A stretch of DNA of 64,000 nucleotides, taken from assembly GCF_017948455.1 (NCBI RefSeq), contig NZ_JAFFSU010000012.1, positions 186,001-250,000 on the forward strand, read 5' to 3'. This DNA comes from Streptomyces sp. GESEQ-4. Its GTDB lineage: Bacteria > Actinomycetota > Actinomycetes > Streptomycetales > Streptomycetaceae. How positions within the stretch are numbered: position 1 is the first letter of the stretch; each line of letters begins with the position of its first letter. Below, one piece after another: positions 17,719 to 26,753 of this stretch. The notes under the pieces were generated by a model, which had not been told where the DNA came from, did no database searches, and worked only from the letters and a program-made list of their open reading frames with translations. A program made the position numbers and the translations under genes.

Positions 17719-18981
17719 ATGAGCCACGACTCCACTGCCGCGCCGGAAGCCGCGGCCCGGAAACTTTCCGGGCGACGCCGCAAGGAGATCGTCGCGGTGC
17801 TGCTGTTCAGCGGCGGCCCCATCTTCGAGAGTTCCATACCGTTGTCGGTGTTCGGGATCGACCGCCAGGACGCCGGCGTACCGCGCTACCGACTGCTGGT
17901 GTGCGGTGGCGAAGAAGGACCGCTACGGACCACGGGGGGCCTGGAGCTCTCCGCACCGCATGGCCTGGAAGCGATCTCGCGGGCGGGCACGGTCGTCGTG
18001 CCTGCCTGGCGCTCGATCACTTCCCCGCCACCGGAGGAGGCGCTCGACGCACTCCGCCGGGCACATGAAGAGGGCGCCCGCATCGTAGGGCTGTGCACCG
18101 GCGCCTTCGTACTGGCGGCGGGCCTGCTGGACGGCCGCCCCGCGACCACCCACTGGATGTACGCGCCGACGCTGGCCAAGCGCTATCCGTCGGTGCACGT
18201 CGACCCACGGGAACTCTTCGTGGACGACGGCGACGTACTGACGAGCGCGGGCACCGCGGCCGGAATCGACCTGTGCCTGCACATCGTGCGGACGGACCAC
18301 GGCAACGAGGCGGCGGGCGCGCTCGCCCGGCGCCTGGTGGTCCCGCCGCGCCGGAGCGGCGGCCAGGAGCGCTACCTCGATCGATCTTTACCAGAGGAGA
18401 TCGGCGCCGACCCGCTGGCCGAGGTCGTCGCCTGGGCGCTGGAGCATCTCCACGAGCAGTTCGACGTGGAGACGCTCGCCGCGCGCGCGTACATGAGCCG
18501 TCGTACGTTCGACCGCCGGTTCCGCTCGCTGACGGGAAGCGCCCCGCTGCAGTGGCTGATCACGCAGCGGGTGCTCCAGGCGCAGCGGCTGCTGGAGACG
18601 TCGGACTACTCGGTGGACGAGGTCGCCGGCCGCTGCGGCTTCCGTTCGCCGGTGGCGCTGCGCGGGCACTTCCGCCGCCAGCTCGGCTCGTCGCCCGCGG
18701 CGTACCGGGCCGCGTACCGGGCGCGCAGGCCGCAGGGCGAGAAGCAGCCGGTGGACACCGACGGAGCGCCGGCCGCGACCGGCTCACCGGGCTCCCCGAG
18801 CCCGGCACCCGCGCTCCATTCGGAGGGCCCTGGCGCGGTCCCGATGCAGACCCGCCGTACCGCGGCGGCGAACGCGGTCGGACCGTCGCCGTCGCTGGCG
18901 GCGACCGCCTCCGGCGAGCACGGCCGTGAGGCGTACGCGGGAAGCCGGGCGACATTGCCGGGGCAGCGCAGCGGGTCGTAG
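17719..18981 (+). CDS. adpA: AdpA, AraC/XylS-family master regulator of development
   Basis: A 420-residue protein. Residues ~22-200 form a DJ-1/PfpI/ThiJ-like domain (IVAVLLFSGGPIFESSIPLS, VGLCTGAFVLAAGLLDGR); residues ~235-335 form the AraC-type double helix-turn-helix (LAARAYMSRRTFDRRFRSLT and DEVAGRCGFRSPVALRGHFR); the tail is a low-complexity Pro/Ala/Gly stretch. Codon 224 (18388-18390), in the linker between the domains, is TTA, the rare leucine codon read by the bldA tRNA; this is the conserved place for it in AdpA. The protein switches on aerial growth, sporulation and secondary-metabolism genes. A strong hairpin lies after the stop, before ornA. Confidence 0.97.
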   Translation: MSHDSTAAPEAAARKLSGRRRKEIVAVLLFSGGPIFESSIPLSVFGIDRQDAGVPRYRLLVCGGEEGPLRTTGGLELSAPHGLEAISRAGTVVVPAWRSITSPPPEEALDALRRAHEEGARIVGLCTGAFVLAAGLLDGRPATTHWMYAPTLAKRYPSVHVDPRELFVDDGDVLTSAGTAAGIDLCLHIVRTDHGNEAAGALARRLVVPPRRSGGQERYLDRSLPEEIGADPLAEVVAWALEHLHEQFDVETLAARAYMSRRTFDRRFRSLTGSAPLQWLITQRVLQAQRLLETSDYSVDEVAGRCGFRSPVALRGHFRRQLGSSPAAYRAAYRARRPQGEKQPVDTDGAPAATGSPGSPSPAPALHSEGPGAVPMQTRRTAAANAVGPSPSLAATASGEHGREAYAGSRATLPGQRSGS

Positions 18982-18991
18982 GCCGATGTCG

Positions 18992-19027
18992 ATGGTGAGG
19001 GGCGGGGAACTCCACGCCCCTCACCAT
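18992..19027 (+). terminator. perfect 12-bp hairpin between adpA and ornA
   Basis: ATGGTGAGGGGC (18992-19003) pairs perfectly with GCCCCTCACCAT (19016-19027) around a 12-base loop. There is no T-run, so it may be an attenuator or an mRNA processing/stability element in an adpA-ornA transcript rather than a full terminator. Confidence 0.7.
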
Positions 19028-19098
19028 GGCGGCCGGCGTGAGGAGCTCGGCGCCACCGCGGGGCCCTCATAAGCGGAGGTCGGCTTTAGGGTGGTCGC

Positions 19099-19701
19099 AT
19101 GAACGATCGTATGGTCTGGATCGACTGCGAGATGACCGGCCTCTCGCTGTCCGACGACGCACTCATCGAAGTGGCCGCCCTCGTCACCGACTCCGAGCTG
19201 AACGTACTCGGCGAGGGTGTGGACATCGTCATCCGTCCGCCGGACTCCGCGCTGGAGACGATGCCGGACGTGGTGCGTCAGATGCACACCGCCTCCGGAC
19301 TGCTCGACGAGCTCCCGGCCGGTACGACTCTGGCGGACGCCGAGGAGCAGGTGCTCGCCTACGTCCGGGAACACGTCAAGGAGCCCGGCAAGGCCCCGCT
19401 GTGCGGCAACTCCGTCGGCACCGACCGCGGTTTCCTCCTGCGGGACATGCCGAAGGTCGAGGAGTACCTCCACTACCGCATCGTCGATGTGTCGTCGATC
19501 AAGGAGCTGGCCCGGCGCTGGTACCCGCGGGCGTACTTCAACAGCCCCGAGAAGAACGGCAACCACCGCGCCCTCGCCGACATCCGCGAGTCCATCGCGG
19601 AACTGCGCTACTACCGCGAGGCCGTCTTCGTCCCCCAGCCCGGCCCCGACTCCGACACGGCGAGGACGATCGCCGCGAAGTACGTTCTGCCTGCTCAGTA
19701 G
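19099..19701 (+). CDS. ornA: oligoribonuclease (DEDDh 3'-5' exoribonuclease)
   Basis: A 200-residue enzyme with the DEDDh motifs: [14 protein letters not shown] (Asp/Glu of Exo I), [16 protein letters not shown] (Exo II) and [12 protein letters not shown] (His and Asp of Exo III). It degrades 2-5-nt RNA fragments and pGpG, the breakdown product of c-di-GMP, which links it to the cdgA gene further along this window. It follows adpA in the arrangement known from S. coelicolor. Confidence 0.96.
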   Translation: MNDRMVWIDCEMTGLSLSDDALIEVAALVTDSELNVLGEGVDIVIRPPDSALETMPDVVRQMHTASGLLDELPAGTTLADAEEQVLAYVREHVKEPGKAPLCGNSVGTDRGFLLRDMPKVEEYLHYRIVDVSSIKELARRWYPRAYFNSPEKNGNHRALADIRESIAELRYYREAVFVPQPGPDSDTARTIAAKYVLPAQ

Positions 19702-19828
19702 GCAGATCAGGGACAGATCAGGGACCTTGAGGGGGGCGCCGCGAAAGCCAGGCGCGAGCACCCCTTCGGACCCTGTACACTTTTTCTCGGCCGGTCGGGG
19801 AGGTAACACTCGTCGAATCGCCGGTCAT

Positions 19829-19902
19829 GGTGGGTGTAGCTCAGCTGGTAGAGCACCTGGTTGTGGTCCAGGATGCCGCGGGTTCGAGTCCCGTCACTCA
19901 CC
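19829..19902 (+). tRNA. tRNA-His (GTG)
   Basis: The cloverleaf is complete: acceptor GTGGGTG (19830-19836) pairs with CACTCAC, the D arm begins at GCTC, the anticodon GTG lies in TTGTGGT at 19863-19865, and the T loop is TTCGAGT. The extra 5' G (19829) opposite discriminator C (19902) is the histidine identity pair. CCA is not encoded. Confidence 0.97.
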
Positions 19903-19909
19903 CTGAGTG

Positions 19910-19949
19910 ATCAGCCGGTGACTTCGAGAAATCGAAGTCACCGGCTGAT
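19910..19949 (+). terminator. 18-bp perfect hairpin after tRNA-His
   Basis: ATCAGCCGGTGACTTCGA (19910-19927) pairs without mismatch with 19932-19949 around a GAAA tetraloop, seven bases after the tRNA end. The next bases (TCCGTTTCC) are only weakly T-rich. Confidence 0.85.
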
Positions 19950-19968
19950 TCCGTTTCCGGGGGTCCTG

Positions 19969-20460
19969 TTGCACACCGAACCGATCCGCACCGCCCGCCT
20001 GGACCTGCTCCCCCTGCGCGTCGAGCACGCCACCGAGATGGCCGCCGTACTCTCCGACCCGGCCCTGCACACCTACATCGGCGGCGCCCCGAGCACCCCC
20101 GAAGCCCTCCGCGCCCGCTACGAACGCCTCGTCGCCGGCTCCCCCGACCCGGCCGTCTCCTGGTGCAACTGGGTCCTGCGCCACCGCACCGACTCCCGCC
20201 TCATGGGCACCGTCCAGGCCACGGTCACGGGACCGACCGCGGAGGTCGCCTGGGTCGTGGGCACGCCGTGGCAAGGACGCGGTTATGCCTCCGAGGCGGC
20301 GCGGGGGCTCGTGACCTGGCTACGGGAGCGATCCCTGGCTCTCACAGTGATCGCCCACATCCACCCGGCCCACCACGCCTCCGCCGCTGTGGCCAGGACC
20401 GCCGGCCTGTCTCCCACGGACGAGGAACACGACGGCGAGATGCGGTGGCGGCTCTCGTGA
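19969..20460 (+). CDS. GNAT-family N-acetyltransferase (RimJ/RimL-like)
   Basis: A 163-residue acetyltransferase: PIRTARLDLLPLRVEHATEM at the start, then the strand-loop AEVAWVVGTPWQGRGYASEA whose QGRGYA is the acetyl-CoA pyrophosphate-binding motif A, and a final HASAAVARTAGL helix. The substrate is unknown. I chose TTG 19969 with GGGGG before it; longer frames would run back through the hairpin and the tRNA-His gene. It ends 28 bp before the convergent cebR. Confidence 0.8.
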   Translation: MHTEPIRTARLDLLPLRVEHATEMAAVLSDPALHTYIGGAPSTPEALRARYERLVAGSPDPAVSWCNWVLRHRTDSRLMGTVQATVTGPTAEVAWVVGTPWQGRGYASEAARGLVTWLRERSLALTVIAHIHPAHHASAAVARTAGLSPTDEEHDGEMRWRLS

Positions 20461-20487
20461 GTGGCTGTGACGAACCGGCGCCGCGCC

Positions 20488-21543
20488 TCACGACGACGTA
20501 CGCGGCACCAGTTCCGTAGCCAGGACCAGCTGGCGGCGCTCCAGGCCTCGGGAGGCCGGGGGGCGGCGGTCGGCTATCTCGGTGAGGAGGAGGTCGATCA
20601 TGGTGCGGCCCATTTCCTGTATGGGCTGGCGGACGCTGGTGAGGGGCGGGTCCATGTGGCGGGCGATGGCGGAGTCGTCGTAGCCGACGAGGGCGACGTC
20701 GTCGGGGATGCGGCGGCCGGCCTCGCGGAGGACCTGGCGGGCGCCGGCCGCGGTGACGTCGGAGGCGGCGAAGACGGCGTCGAGGTCGGGGCAGCGGTCG
20801 AGGAGCGCGGCCATCGCCCGGTGGCCGCCCTCCTCCGTGAAGTCGCCGGGTTCGATGAGGCGGTCGTCGGCCTCGTGGCCCGCGTCGCGCAGGGCGTCGC
20901 GGTAGCCGTCGACGCGGCGCTGGGCGCCGTAGACGTCCTGGCGGCCGGTGATGTGGGCGATCGTGCGGCGGCCGCCGGCGAGGAGGTGCTCGACGGCTGA
21001 GCGGGCGCCGCCGTAGTTGTCGGAGTCGACCGAGGTGAGCGTCTCGGCGGCCGACCTGGGGCCGCTGATGACCGCGGGTATCTCCAGTTGGGCGAGGAGG
21101 TCGGGGAGCGGGTCGTCCGCGTGGACCGAGACCAGCAGGACGCCGTCGACGCGGTGGGCGGCGAGGTACTGGGCGAGGCGGGCGCGCTCCCGGTCGCTGC
21201 CGGCGAAGATCAGCAGCAACTGCATCTCGGTGTCGGAGAGTTCGGCGCCGACGCCCTTCAGGATGTCCGAGAAGTACGGCTCCGAGAAGAAGCGGGTCTC
21301 CGGCTCGGGGACGACCAGGGCGACGGCGTCCGTCCGGTTGGCGGCGAGGGCGCGGGCGGCCGTGTTCGGGACGTAGCCGAGCTCCGCGACCGCCGCCTCG
21401 ACGGCCGCGCGGGTGGCGTCGCTGACCCGGGGCGAGCCGTTGATCACCCGGGAGACCGTGCCACGGCCGACTCCGGCGCGGGCGGCGACCTCTTCGAGGG
21501 TGGGCCGGCCACCGCTCCGGCCCCGCGCTCCATGGATTGCCAT
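20488..21543 (-). CDS. cebR: LacI-family repressor of cellobiose use, CebR
   Basis: A 351-residue regulator. The N-terminal LacI helix-turn-helix is GRPTLEEVAARAGVGRGTVS followed by the hinge VPNTAARALAANRT; the rest is a periplasmic-binding-like effector domain (VALVVPEPE, FFSEPYFSDILKG, DAVFAASDVTAAGARQVL, DDVALVGYDDS). ATG 21543 has GGAG before it. It is divergent from cebE, and a perfect CebR box lies between them. The family binds TGGGAGCGCTCCCA and is released by cellobiose or cellotriose. The assignment rests on this operator and on the cebEFG-bglC neighbours. Confidence 0.93.
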   Translation of the reverse strand: MAIHGARGRSGGRPTLEEVAARAGVGRGTVSRVINGSPRVSDATRAAVEAAVAELGYVPNTAARALAANRTDAVALVVPEPETRFFSEPYFSDILKGVGAELSDTEMQLLLIFAGSDRERARLAQYLAAHRVDGVLLVSVHADDPLPDLLAQLEIPAVISGPRSAAETLTSVDSDNYGGARSAVEHLLAGGRRTIAHITGRQDVYGAQRRVDGYRDALRDAGHEADDRLIEPGDFTEEGGHRAMAALLDRCPDLDAVFAASDVTAAGARQVLREAGRRIPDDVALVGYDDSAIARHMDPPLTSVRQPIQEMGRTMIDLLLTEIADRRPPASRGLERRQLVLATELVPRTSS

Positions 21544-21740
21544 GTGGCTCCGCCTTTCCGCCGTCACCGCGCCGGCCTGGAATCTAACAGCCCCGGCTGA
21601 CATGGTGACCTTCCGAGCCGCCCCCCGACGGGTCGGGCCGTGCCGCCGAGGCTCAGTTAACGTCCCGATAACTGAACGCATATCTCCGCGCCCGCTCCCT
21701 TGACACCCCCGCTCGGACCGACGAGTCTTCAACTCATCAC

Positions 21741-21760
21741 CTGTGGGAGCGCTCCCACAG
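21741..21760 (+). promoter_or_regulatory. CebR operator between cebR and cebE
   Basis: CTGTGGGAGCGCTCCCACAG is a perfect 20-bp palindrome holding the canonical CebR box TGGGAGCGCTCCCA (21744-21757). It lies 113 bp before cebE and about 200 bp before cebR, so it probably controls cebEFG and perhaps cebR itself. Confidence 0.93.
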
Positions 21761-21872
21761 TACCTGACACATACACATCCCGCACGTTCCCCGCCCGAGC
21801 CGCAGCGAGAACCAACGGGCCCAACAGTGCAGTTGGCCGGGGGGTCGGCACGTCAGGCAACAGGAGGACGCA

Positions 21873-23195
21873 ATGCGCACGAGTACCCGCCGGTCCCGCA
21901 GACTGTCGGCCCTAGCGGTCGCCGCCGCGCTGACTACGGGCCTGCTGGCCGGCTGCGCCGAGGACTCGGACGGCTCCGGCTCCAACGAGGGCGGTGGCAA
22001 CGCCGAGGGCAAGACCACCCTGACGGTCGGCACGTTCGGCACCTTCGGCTACAAGCAGGCCGGTCTCTATGACGAGTACATGAAGCTCAACCCCGACATC
22101 AACATCAAGGAGAACGTCACCACCCGGACCGACGTCTACTGGCCCAAGGTCCTCACCCGACTGCAGGCCGGCTCGGGTACCGACGACATCCAGGCGATCG
22201 AGATCATGAACGTCACGGAGGCGGTGGAGACCCAGGCCGACAAGTTCGTCGACCTCGGCAAGGAAGTCGACAAGTCCCAGTGGCTGGACTGGAAGAACGC
22301 CCAGGCCACCACCAAGGACGGCAAGCAGATCGGACTCGGCACCGATGTCGGCCCGATGGCGATCTGCTACCGCAAGGACCTGTTCGAGAAGGCCGGCCTC
22401 GAGACCGACCGCACCAAGCTCGCCGAGCAGTGGAAGGGCGACTGGAGCAAGTACGTCGATCTGGGCAAGGAGTACATGAAGAAGGCGCCCAGCGGCACCA
22501 AGTTCGTGGACTCCGCCTCCTCGGTCTACAACGCGGCCCTCGGCGGCGAGCCCGAGCGCTACTACGAGACCGACGGCACCGTCATCTGGGACAAGTCGCA
22601 GAGCGTCAAGAAGGCCTGGGACGTCGCCATGGAGGTGGCGACCAGCGACATGTCGGCGAAGCTGAAGCAGTTCGACAAGCCGTGGGACCAGGGCTACGCG
22701 AACGGCACCTTCGCGACCGTGGCCTGCCCGGCCTGGATGATCGGCTACATCCTGGAGAAGTCCGGCGACTCCGGCAAGGGCAAGTGGGACGTGGCGGCGG
22801 CGCCGACCGCGGCCAACTGGGGCGGCTCGTTCATCGGCGTACCGACGGCGAGCAAGAACCAGAAGGAGGCCGTCGCGCTGGCGAAGTGGCTGACCGCGCC
22901 CGAGCAGCAGGCGAAGGTCTTCGCCAAGCAGGCCAGCTTCCCGTCGACCCCGTCGGCGTACTCGACCCTGAAGCCGGCGACGGACACCACGGCGTACTTC
23001 TCGAACGCGCCGCTCACGGAGATCTTCTCGGCCTCGGCGGAGACCATCCCGAGCCAGTACTTCGGCATCAAGGACCAGCCGATCAACACCGCGCTCACCG
23101 ACGTCGGCATCCTCCAGGTAGAGCAGAAGGGCGCGTCGCCGGACGAGGGCTGGGACGCGGCGTCCGAGGAGATCAAGGACGTGCTCGGCCAGTGA
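21873..23195 (+). CDS. cebE: cellobiose/cellotriose-binding lipoprotein CebE
   Basis: A 440-residue family 1 solute-binding protein. The signal (LSALAVAAALTTGLLAGC) ends in lipobox LAGC, giving a membrane-anchored lipoprotein. Mature motifs of sugar-binding proteins are present (LTVGTFGTFGYKQAGLYDEY, WGGSFIGVPTASKNQKEAVA, LAKWLTAPEQQAKVF). It captures cello-oligosaccharides for the CebFG permease. AGGAGG at 21862-21867 fixes ATG 21873. It is first in the operon; cebF overlaps its stop as GTGA. No ATPase is encoded here; in Streptomyces the shared ATPase MsiK usually serves such importers. Confidence 0.92.
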   Translation: MRTSTRRSRRLSALAVAAALTTGLLAGCAEDSDGSGSNEGGGNAEGKTTLTVGTFGTFGYKQAGLYDEYMKLNPDINIKENVTTRTDVYWPKVLTRLQAGSGTDDIQAIEIMNVTEAVETQADKFVDLGKEVDKSQWLDWKNAQATTKDGKQIGLGTDVGPMAICYRKDLFEKAGLETDRTKLAEQWKGDWSKYVDLGKEYMKKAPSGTKFVDSASSVYNAALGGEPERYYETDGTVIWDKSQSVKKAWDVAMEVATSDMSAKLKQFDKPWDQGYANGTFATVACPAWMIGYILEKSGDSGKGKWDVAAAPTAANWGGSFIGVPTASKNQKEAVALAKWLTAPEQQAKVFAKQASFPSTPSAYSTLKPATDTTAYFSNAPLTEIFSASAETIPSQYFGIKDQPINTALTDVGILQVEQKGASPDEGWDAASEEIKDVLGQ

Positions 23196-24220
23196 CAAGC
23201 TCCAAGCAGGCTCTCGCGCACACCGCGTCGAGTGCCGAGGCCGCGCCCGGCGACAAGCCGGGCGCGGCCCGGGGCGCTCACGGTCGCGGTACGCCGCCCC
23301 CGGGCCCGGGTTCCTGGCGGAGCCGGCTGTACCGCTGGGACATGAAGGCGTCGCCGTACGCGTTCATCGCCCCCTTCTTCATCGTGTTCGGGGCGTTCAG
23401 CCTCATCCCGCTGCTCTACACGGCCTGGTATTCGCTGCACAACGTGCAGCTGTCCAGCCTGGACGACCAGAAGTGGGCGGGGCTGGACAACTACCAGAAC
23501 CTGCTGTCCTCGGACTTCTTCTGGAACGCCCTGTGGAACACCTTCACCATCGGCGTGATCTCGACCGTGCCGCAGCTGATGATGGCGATCGGCCTGGCGC
23601 ACCTGCTCAACTACCGGCTGCGCGGCTCGACGATGTGGCGGGTCGTGATGCTCACCCCGTACGCCACCTCGGTGGCGGCGGCGACGCTGGTGTTCGTGCT
23701 GCTGTACTCCTGGGACGGCGGCGCGATCAACTGGATGCTCGGCGGCATCGGCATCGATCCGATCAACTGGCGTGAGTCGGACTGGGGTTCGCAGTTCGCC
23801 GTGTCGTCGATCGTGATCTGGCGGTGGACCGGCTACAACGCGCTGATCTACCTGGCCGCGATGCAGGCGATCCCGGCCGACCTGTACGAGTCGGCGTCGA
23901 TCGACGGTGCGAACCGCTGGCAGCAGTTCATCCATGTGACGATCCCGCAGCTGCGGCCGACGATCCTGTTCACGGTGGTCGTCTCCACGATCGGCGCGAC
24001 CCAGCTCTTCGGTGAGCCCCTGCTGTTCGGCGGGGTCAGCGGCTCCAAGGGCGGCTCCGACCACCAGTACCAGACGCTCGGTCTGTACATGTACGACCAG
24101 GGCTGGATCATCGGCAACCTCGGCAAGGCGTCCGCGATCGCGTGGTCGATGTTCCTGATCCTCGTGATCATCGCCGTGATCAACCTGCTGATCACCCGAC
24201 GTCTGAGGAAGTCCCAATGA
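23192..24220 (+). CDS. cebF: cellobiose ABC transporter permease CebF
   Basis: A 342-residue membrane protein starting at GTG 23192, which overlaps the cebE stop by four bases. A cytoplasmic tail of about 50 polar residues precedes six membrane segments, the first being YAFIAPFFIVFGAFSLIPLL. The EAA loop that contacts the ATPase is ESASIDGANRWQQFIHVTIP near residue 230. Sequence upstream of 23192 in this frame is a shadow of cebE. Confidence 0.92.
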   Translation: MTSSKQALAHTASSAEAAPGDKPGAARGAHGRGTPPPGPGSWRSRLYRWDMKASPYAFIAPFFIVFGAFSLIPLLYTAWYSLHNVQLSSLDDQKWAGLDNYQNLLSSDFFWNALWNTFTIGVISTVPQLMMAIGLAHLLNYRLRGSTMWRVVMLTPYATSVAAATLVFVLLYSWDGGAINWMLGGIGIDPINWRESDWGSQFAVSSIVIWRWTGYNALIYLAAMQAIPADLYESASIDGANRWQQFIHVTIPQLRPTILFTVVVSTIGATQLFGEPLLFGGVSGSKGGSDHQYQTLGLYMYDQGWIIGNLGKASAIAWSMFLILVIIAVINLLITRRLRKSQ

Positions 24221-25116
24221 CCACAAGTGAACTGACGCGACCTCAGACGCCGGTGAAGAGCGCTGGGCGAAGGCGCTCCCGGATCATGGGCGCGGGCAAG
24301 CAGCTGCACGCGGGCCCGGTCACCTACATCGTCCTGACCGTCTTCGCGCTGGTCTCGCTGGCCCCGCTGGTGTGGACCGCGATCGCCGCCTCGCGTACCG
24401 ACCGGCGGCTCGCGGAGACCCCGCCGCCGCTGTGGTTCGGCGGGAACCTGTTCAAGAACATGGAGACGGCGTGGGAGGAGGCGGGTCTCGGCACGGCGAT
24501 GTTCAACACAACCCTCGTCGCGGGCACGATCACCGTCTCCACGGTGCTGTTCTCCACGCTCGCCGGGTTCGCCTTCGCCAAACTGCGGTTCAAGTTCTCC
24601 GGTGTGCTGCTGCTGCTGACCATCGGCACCATGATGATTCCGCCGCAACTGGCGGTCGTACCCCTGTACTTGTGGATGGCGGACCTCGGCTGGTCGAACC
24701 AGCTGCAGACGGTCATCCTGCCCACCCTGGTCACCGCGTTCGGCACGTTCTTCATGCGGCAGTACCTGGTGCAGGCGCTGCCGAGCGAGCTGATCGAGGC
24801 GGCGCGGGTGGACGGGGCGAGCAGCCTGCGGGTGGTGTGGCACGTGGTCTTCCCGGCGGCGCGGCCCGCGATGGCCGTACTCGGGCTGCTGACCTTCGTG
24901 TTCGCCTGGAACGACTTCCTGTGGCCGATCATCGCGCTCAACCAGGAGAACCCGACCGTGCAGGTCGCCCTCAACTCCCTCGGTACCGGCTATGTTCCCG
25001 ACCAGGCAGTGATCATGGCGGGCGCGTTGATCGGCACGCTGCCGTTGCTGATCGCGTTCCTGCTGTTCGGTAAGCAGATTGTGGGCGGCATCATGCAGGG
25101 CGCGATCAAGGGGTAA
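24217..25116 (+). CDS. cebG: cellobiose ABC transporter permease CebG
   Basis: A 299-residue partner permease with six membrane segments; ATG 24217 overlaps the cebF stop (ATGA), with GAGGAAG upstream. The EAA motif is IEAARVDGASSLRVVWHVVF near residue 190, and the end GKQIVGGIMQGAIKG is typical of MalG-type permeases. It is the last gene of the cebEFG unit; a repeat and a CebR box separate it from bglC. Confidence 0.92.
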   Translation: MTTSELTRPQTPVKSAGRRRSRIMGAGKQLHAGPVTYIVLTVFALVSLAPLVWTAIAASRTDRRLAETPPPLWFGGNLFKNMETAWEEAGLGTAMFNTTLVAGTITVSTVLFSTLAGFAFAKLRFKFSGVLLLLTIGTMMIPPQLAVVPLYLWMADLGWSNQLQTVILPTLVTAFGTFFMRQYLVQALPSELIEAARVDGASSLRVVWHVVFPAARPAMAVLGLLTFVFAWNDFLWPIIALNQENPTVQVALNSLGTGYVPDQAVIMAGALIGTLPLLIAFLLFGKQIVGGIMQGAIKG

Positions 25117-25171
25117 CCGAGCGCTCCGCTTGAAGTGCCGCGATGTGTTGTCGGTTCGGTGCCGCGCCGTC

Positions 25172-25201
25172 GTGGCTGGTCGCGCAGTTCCCCGCGCCCC
25201 T
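25172..25201 (+). repeat. intergenic repeat copy 4
   Basis: GTGGCTGGTCGCGCAGTTCC plus CCGCGCCCCT, identical to copy 1 over this core. It lies 55 bp after cebG and runs into GCGCCCCTTCGGGGCGC, a short perfect hairpin. Confidence 0.88.
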
Positions 25202-25250
25202 TCGGGGCGCGGTCCTTCCCCCCTTCCCCCTACTCCGGTCTTCACCGTCT

Positions 25251-25263
25251 TGGGAGCGCTTCC

Positions 25264-25264
<1 letters not shown>
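25251..25264 (+). promoter_or_regulatory. CebR operator overlapping the bglC ribosome site and start codon
   Basis: TGGGAGCGCTTCCA differs from the perfect CebR box by one base. Its GGGAG is also the only Shine-Dalgarno sequence for bglC and its last base is the A of the ATG (25264), so operator and translation start coincide. Confidence 0.85.
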
Positions 25265-26691
<1,427 letters not shown>

Positions 26692-26701
26692 GCGGGGGGG
26701 C

Positions 26702-26736
26702 GGGGCGCGGCATGCGGTGGGGGCATGCCGCGCCCC
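26702..26736. terminator. 14-bp perfect hairpin, bidirectional terminator
   Basis: GGGGCGCGGCATGC (26702-26715) pairs perfectly with GCATGCCGCGCCCC (26723-26736) around seven bases, between convergent bglC and the beta-galactosidase gene. Confidence 0.9.
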
Positions 26737-26753
26737 GGTCTGTTCTGTGCCTT

